This document shows, in pieces, positions 9,893 to 11,077 of a DNA stretch of 11,077 bases. The position numbers and the translations under genes were made by a program. The notes under the pieces are model-generated. The model worked only from the letters and a program-made list of their open reading frames with translations. It was not told the DNA's origin and made no database searches. This DNA comes from Xylaria sp. FL1777 (lineage: Eukaryota > Ascomycota > Sordariomycetes > Xylariales > Xylariaceae): assembly GCA_022578965.1 (NCBI GenBank), contig MU401063.1, positions 1-11,077 on the forward strand. The letters are read 5' to 3'. The first letter of the stretch is position 1, and every line of letters starts with the position of its first letter.

Positions 9893-10001
9893 TTGGCTTA
9901 AAAACATAGCGCAAAAAGCTTTACTGCAAGTTAACTATTTCTAAAAAAAGATTTATATAAAGAAAATGCTAAAACAATTTACAAAACAGCATTTAAGCCA
10001 A
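9893..10001. other. CpA-retaining segment bounded by a GGC/GCC inverted repeat
   Basis: TTGGCTTAAA (9893-9902) is the exact reverse complement of TTTAAGCCAA (9992-10001), enclosing 89 bases. It uses GG and CC, both nearly absent elsewhere. Inside, AAATGCT (9964-9970) pairs with AGCATTT (9988-9994), whose last three bases overlap the outer right arm. By hand count 8 of the 16 C residues here are followed by A, against 6 of 53 in the sampled background. The segment therefore looks less mutated than its surroundings. I tested it by eye as a tRNA: there is no B-box-like TTC element or cloverleaf, and it is too long. Its identity is unknown; a younger insertion, a relic that escaped mutation or a small RNA are all possible. 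Confidence 0.5.
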
Positions 10002-10030
10002 GTTTTAAAAAAGCTAAAACTTTAAACTGT

Positions 10031-10238
10031 AATAAAATTTCTAGCTTATTTTTTTATATAAAATTTATTACTTATTAACTTATGTATTACTACTTATTAA
10101 CTTATGCATTATTACTTATTAACTTATTATTACTATTTATTAATTTATTATTATTACTTATTAATTTACTTTTATTATTTATTAACTTATTACTGCTATT
10201 TATTAACTTATTACTACTTTTTATAACTTTTTAACTTA
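10031..10238 (+). repeat. Satellite unit 1 (208 bp, seven 21-bp subunits)
   Basis: The 33-bp block occupies 10031-10063. Its internal part reads CTAGCTTATT where units two and three read CTGTTTTATT. Cores start at 10074, 10096, 10118, 10139, 10160, 10181 and 10202. Five cores have C and two have T at the variable position. A degenerate core at 10223 (ATAACTTTT) leads into unit two. Confidence 0.9.
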
Positions 10239-10433
10239 AATAAAATTTCTGTTTTATTTTTTTATATAAAACTTATTACTTATTAATTTACGTATTACTA
10301 TTTATTAACTTATTACTACTATTTATTAATTTATTATTATTATTTATTAACTTACTTTTATTATTTATTAATTTATTACTGCTATTTATTAACTTATTAT
10401 TATTATTACTATTACTTAAAACTTTTTAACTTT
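10239..10433 (+). repeat. Satellite unit 2 (195 bp, six subunits)
   Basis: The block is 10239-10271. Cores start at 10282, 10304, 10325, 10346, 10367 and 10388 (three C, three T). Subunits three to six match the last four of unit one in their flanking variants (CTTTTATT, then TACTGCT), implying loss or gain of one subunit near the start. The tail is about nine bases longer than in unit one because of extra ATT repeats near 10398-10412. Confidence 0.9.
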
Positions 10434-10598
10434 AATAAAATTTCTGTTTTATTTTTTTATATAAAATCTACTATTTATTAATTTATGTACTGCTATTTAT
10501 TAACTTATTACTATTATTTATTAACTTATTATTATTATTTATTAATTTATTTATATTATTTATTAATTTATTATTACTTTTTATAACTTTTTAACTTT
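10434..10598 (+). repeat. Satellite unit 3 (165 bp, five subunits)
   Basis: The block is 10434-10466 and matches that of unit two. Cores start at 10477, 10499, 10520, 10541 and 10562 (two C, three T), followed by the degenerate core ATAACTTTT at 10583, as in unit one. Confidence 0.9.
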
Positions 10599-10744
10599 AA
10601 TAAAATTTTTATTTTATTTTTTTATATAAAAAATCTATTATTTATTAACTTGCTTACTATTATTTACTAATTTACTACTATTATTTATTAATTTATTATT
10701 ACTACTTATTAACTTATTACTGCTACTTAAGAATTTTTAACTTA
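10599..10744 (+). repeat. Satellite unit 4 (146 bp, four subunits)
   Basis: The block is 10599-10631 and differs from units two and three at exactly two positions: T for C at 10609 and A for G at 10611. Cores start at 10644 (ending in G), 10666 (ACTAATTTA), 10687 and 10708. A degenerate AAGAATTTT at 10729 replaces a fifth core. Confidence 0.88.
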
Positions 10745-10781
10745 AATAAAATTTCTGTTTTTTTTTTTCCTTTATATAAAA
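10745..10781 (+). repeat. Fifth, variant copy of the satellite block
   Basis: It starts AATAAAATTTCTG like the others, but its middle is an 11-base T run followed by CC, so it is 37 rather than 33 bases long. It keeps TTTATATAAAA at the end. CC is otherwise nearly absent from the window. In copies one to four the block ends in the 12-base palindrome TTTTATATAAAA, and copies two and three also hold a 7-8 bp stem (AAATAAAA / TTTTATTT). After this block the 21-bp subunits give way to the 7-bp array. Confidence 0.8.
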
Positions 10782-11006
10782 GCTACTATTAATTACTACT
10801 AGTTATTATTTATTATTATTAGCTACTATTTATTAATTACTACTTATTAGCTACTACTTATTAGCTATTATTTATTAGCTATTATTTATTATTATTAACT
10901 ATTATTTATTACTTATTATTTATTATTTATTATTTATTATTTATTACTTAATATTTATTATTTATTATTTATTATTTATTACTTATTATTTATTACTTAT
11001 TATTTA
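10782..11006 (+). repeat. 7-bp (14-bp) tandem array, TTAYTTA
   Basis: From 10902 to 11006 there are 15 heptamers in perfect phase: ten TTATTTA, four TTACTTA (10909, 10944, 10979, 10993) and one ATATTTA. Just upstream, 10847-10888 alternates TTAGCTA with CTACTTA or TTATTTA, a 14-bp period, and 10782-10846 is a looser version. The 21-bp subunit of the neighbouring satellite equals three heptamers and shares the ACTTATTA wording, so the two arrays probably have a common origin. The C/T variation at one heptamer position is what C-to-T mutation of TTACTTA would give. Confidence 0.9.
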
Positions 11007-11077
11007 TTAGTTTATAATTAATTATGAAATTATTTTTATTGTTTTATTTGTTTTATTTATTTTTTTGGTTTTTTTTT
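11007..11077. other. T-rich end of window, no gene
   Basis: The heptamer phase is lost after 11006. The remainder is T-rich with GTTTTATTTG-type words and a GG near the end. No open frame or RNA gene is visible. Confidence 0.6.

Larger units (their letters stand above)
10031..10781 (+). repeat. Higher-order satellite: 33-bp block plus a falling number of 21-bp subunits
   Basis: A conserved block beginning AATAAAATTT starts at 10031, 10239, 10434, 10599 and 10745, giving periods of 208, 195, 165 and 146 bases. Between blocks run 21-bp subunits carrying the core ATTAAYTTA. Their number is 7, 6, 5 and 4 in successive units. In every unit the first step between cores is 22 bases and later steps are 21, except that unit one has two 22-base steps. 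The Y position is C in 12 cores and T in 10, a transition-only column. Units one, three and four end in a degenerate subunit running into a T-rich tail; unit two has a longer ATT-rich tail. The + strand is nearly free of G. No protein is encoded. Confidence 0.92.
1..11077. other. Gene-free AT-rich block with RIP-like mutation signature
   Basis: No coding sequence is supported anywhere in the window: TAA and TAG stops recur every few codons in all six frames. Surviving C residues are context-restricted. Of 53 C counted by hand in 3181-3600 plus 7501-7740, 28 follow G, 22 follow A, 3 follow T and 0 follow C, while 44 precede T, 6 precede A, 3 precede G and 0 precede C. Loss of CpA is the known hallmark of fungal repeat-induced point mutation. 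The additional loss of C after pyrimidines is visible here but is not the textbook Neurospora pattern. Repeat copies within the window differ mostly by transitions. I infer a fungal AT isochore, possibly centromeric or subtelomeric; the host is unproven. Confidence 0.7.

Noticed and set aside
9893..10001. Possible tRNA suggested by the terminal GGCTTA / TAAGCC pairing
   Set aside because: At 109 bases it is longer than a normal tRNA, and it lacks a recognisable A box, B box (GTTC-type) and anticodon arm.
10031..10781. Resemblance to a CRISPR array (regular blocks with intervening sequence)
   Set aside because: The intervals are themselves tandem 21-bp repeats of decreasing number, not unique spacers, and no cas-like gene is present. 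It is a higher-order satellite.
1..11077. Very many AGCT, AAGCTT and similar short palindromes
   Set aside because: AGCT is the main context in which G and C survive here, so short palindromes centred on it arise automatically and carry no site-specific meaning.
1..11077. Plasmodium-type intergenic DNA, yeast mitochondrial DNA or an organelle genome
   Set aside because: The strong purine-C-T bias and transition-only repeat differences are not explained by simple AT pressure. No organelle genes, tRNAs or GC clusters are seen. This is not fully excluded, since no marker gene is available.

Overview
This window is an extremely AT-rich, apparently gene-free block. A hand count of positions 3181-3600 gives 31 C and 40 G in 420 bases (about 17% GC), and some stretches are lower still. 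All six reading frames are saturated with stop codons. The only open stretch, near 540-743, is a low-complexity Lys/Phe-rich run that I reject as a gene. I see no tRNA, rRNA, transposase, CRISPR array or recognisable protein domain.

The organism is most likely a filamentous (ascomycete-type) fungus, and the block looks like an AT isochore made by repeat-induced point mutation (RIP). The reason is that the remaining C residues are not randomly placed. In 53 C residues hand-counted over 3181-3600 and 7501-7740, 50 follow a purine (28 after G, 22 after A), 3 follow T and none follows C. 44 are followed by T and only 6 by A. CC, GG, TC, GA and CG are therefore nearly erased, and AGCT, GCT and ACT are what survive. 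Repeat copies inside the window differ mainly by C/T and G/A transitions. The organism assignment is inference; no marker gene is present. A centromeric, pericentromeric or subtelomeric location would fit equally well.

Layout: 1-170 is simple AT sequence. About 171-335 is a 46-bp tandem repeat. 336-745 is AT-rich, with an imperfect inverted repeat (561-612) and an A-tract block ending in a GATC-centred palindrome (627-683). 746-6252 is gene-free, with scattered hairpins, the best at 4753-4796. 6253-6427 and 6875-7046 are two diverged copies of one element in direct orientation, each carrying the same 10-bp hairpin. 7047-9534 is gene-free, with a strong hairpin at 7967-8007. 9535-9650 is a short tandem duplication. 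9893-10001 is a segment compositionally unlike its surroundings, closed by a GGC/GCC inverted repeat.

The most striking structure is at 10031-11006. First comes a higher-order satellite: five copies of a 33-bp block separated by runs of a 21-bp subunit that number 7, 6, 5 and then 4, a descending staircase. It is followed by an array on a 7-bp period. The whole satellite is strongly strand-asymmetric (about 82 C against 19 G on the + strand by hand count). No genes act together here; the interest lies in satellite architecture and mutational history.
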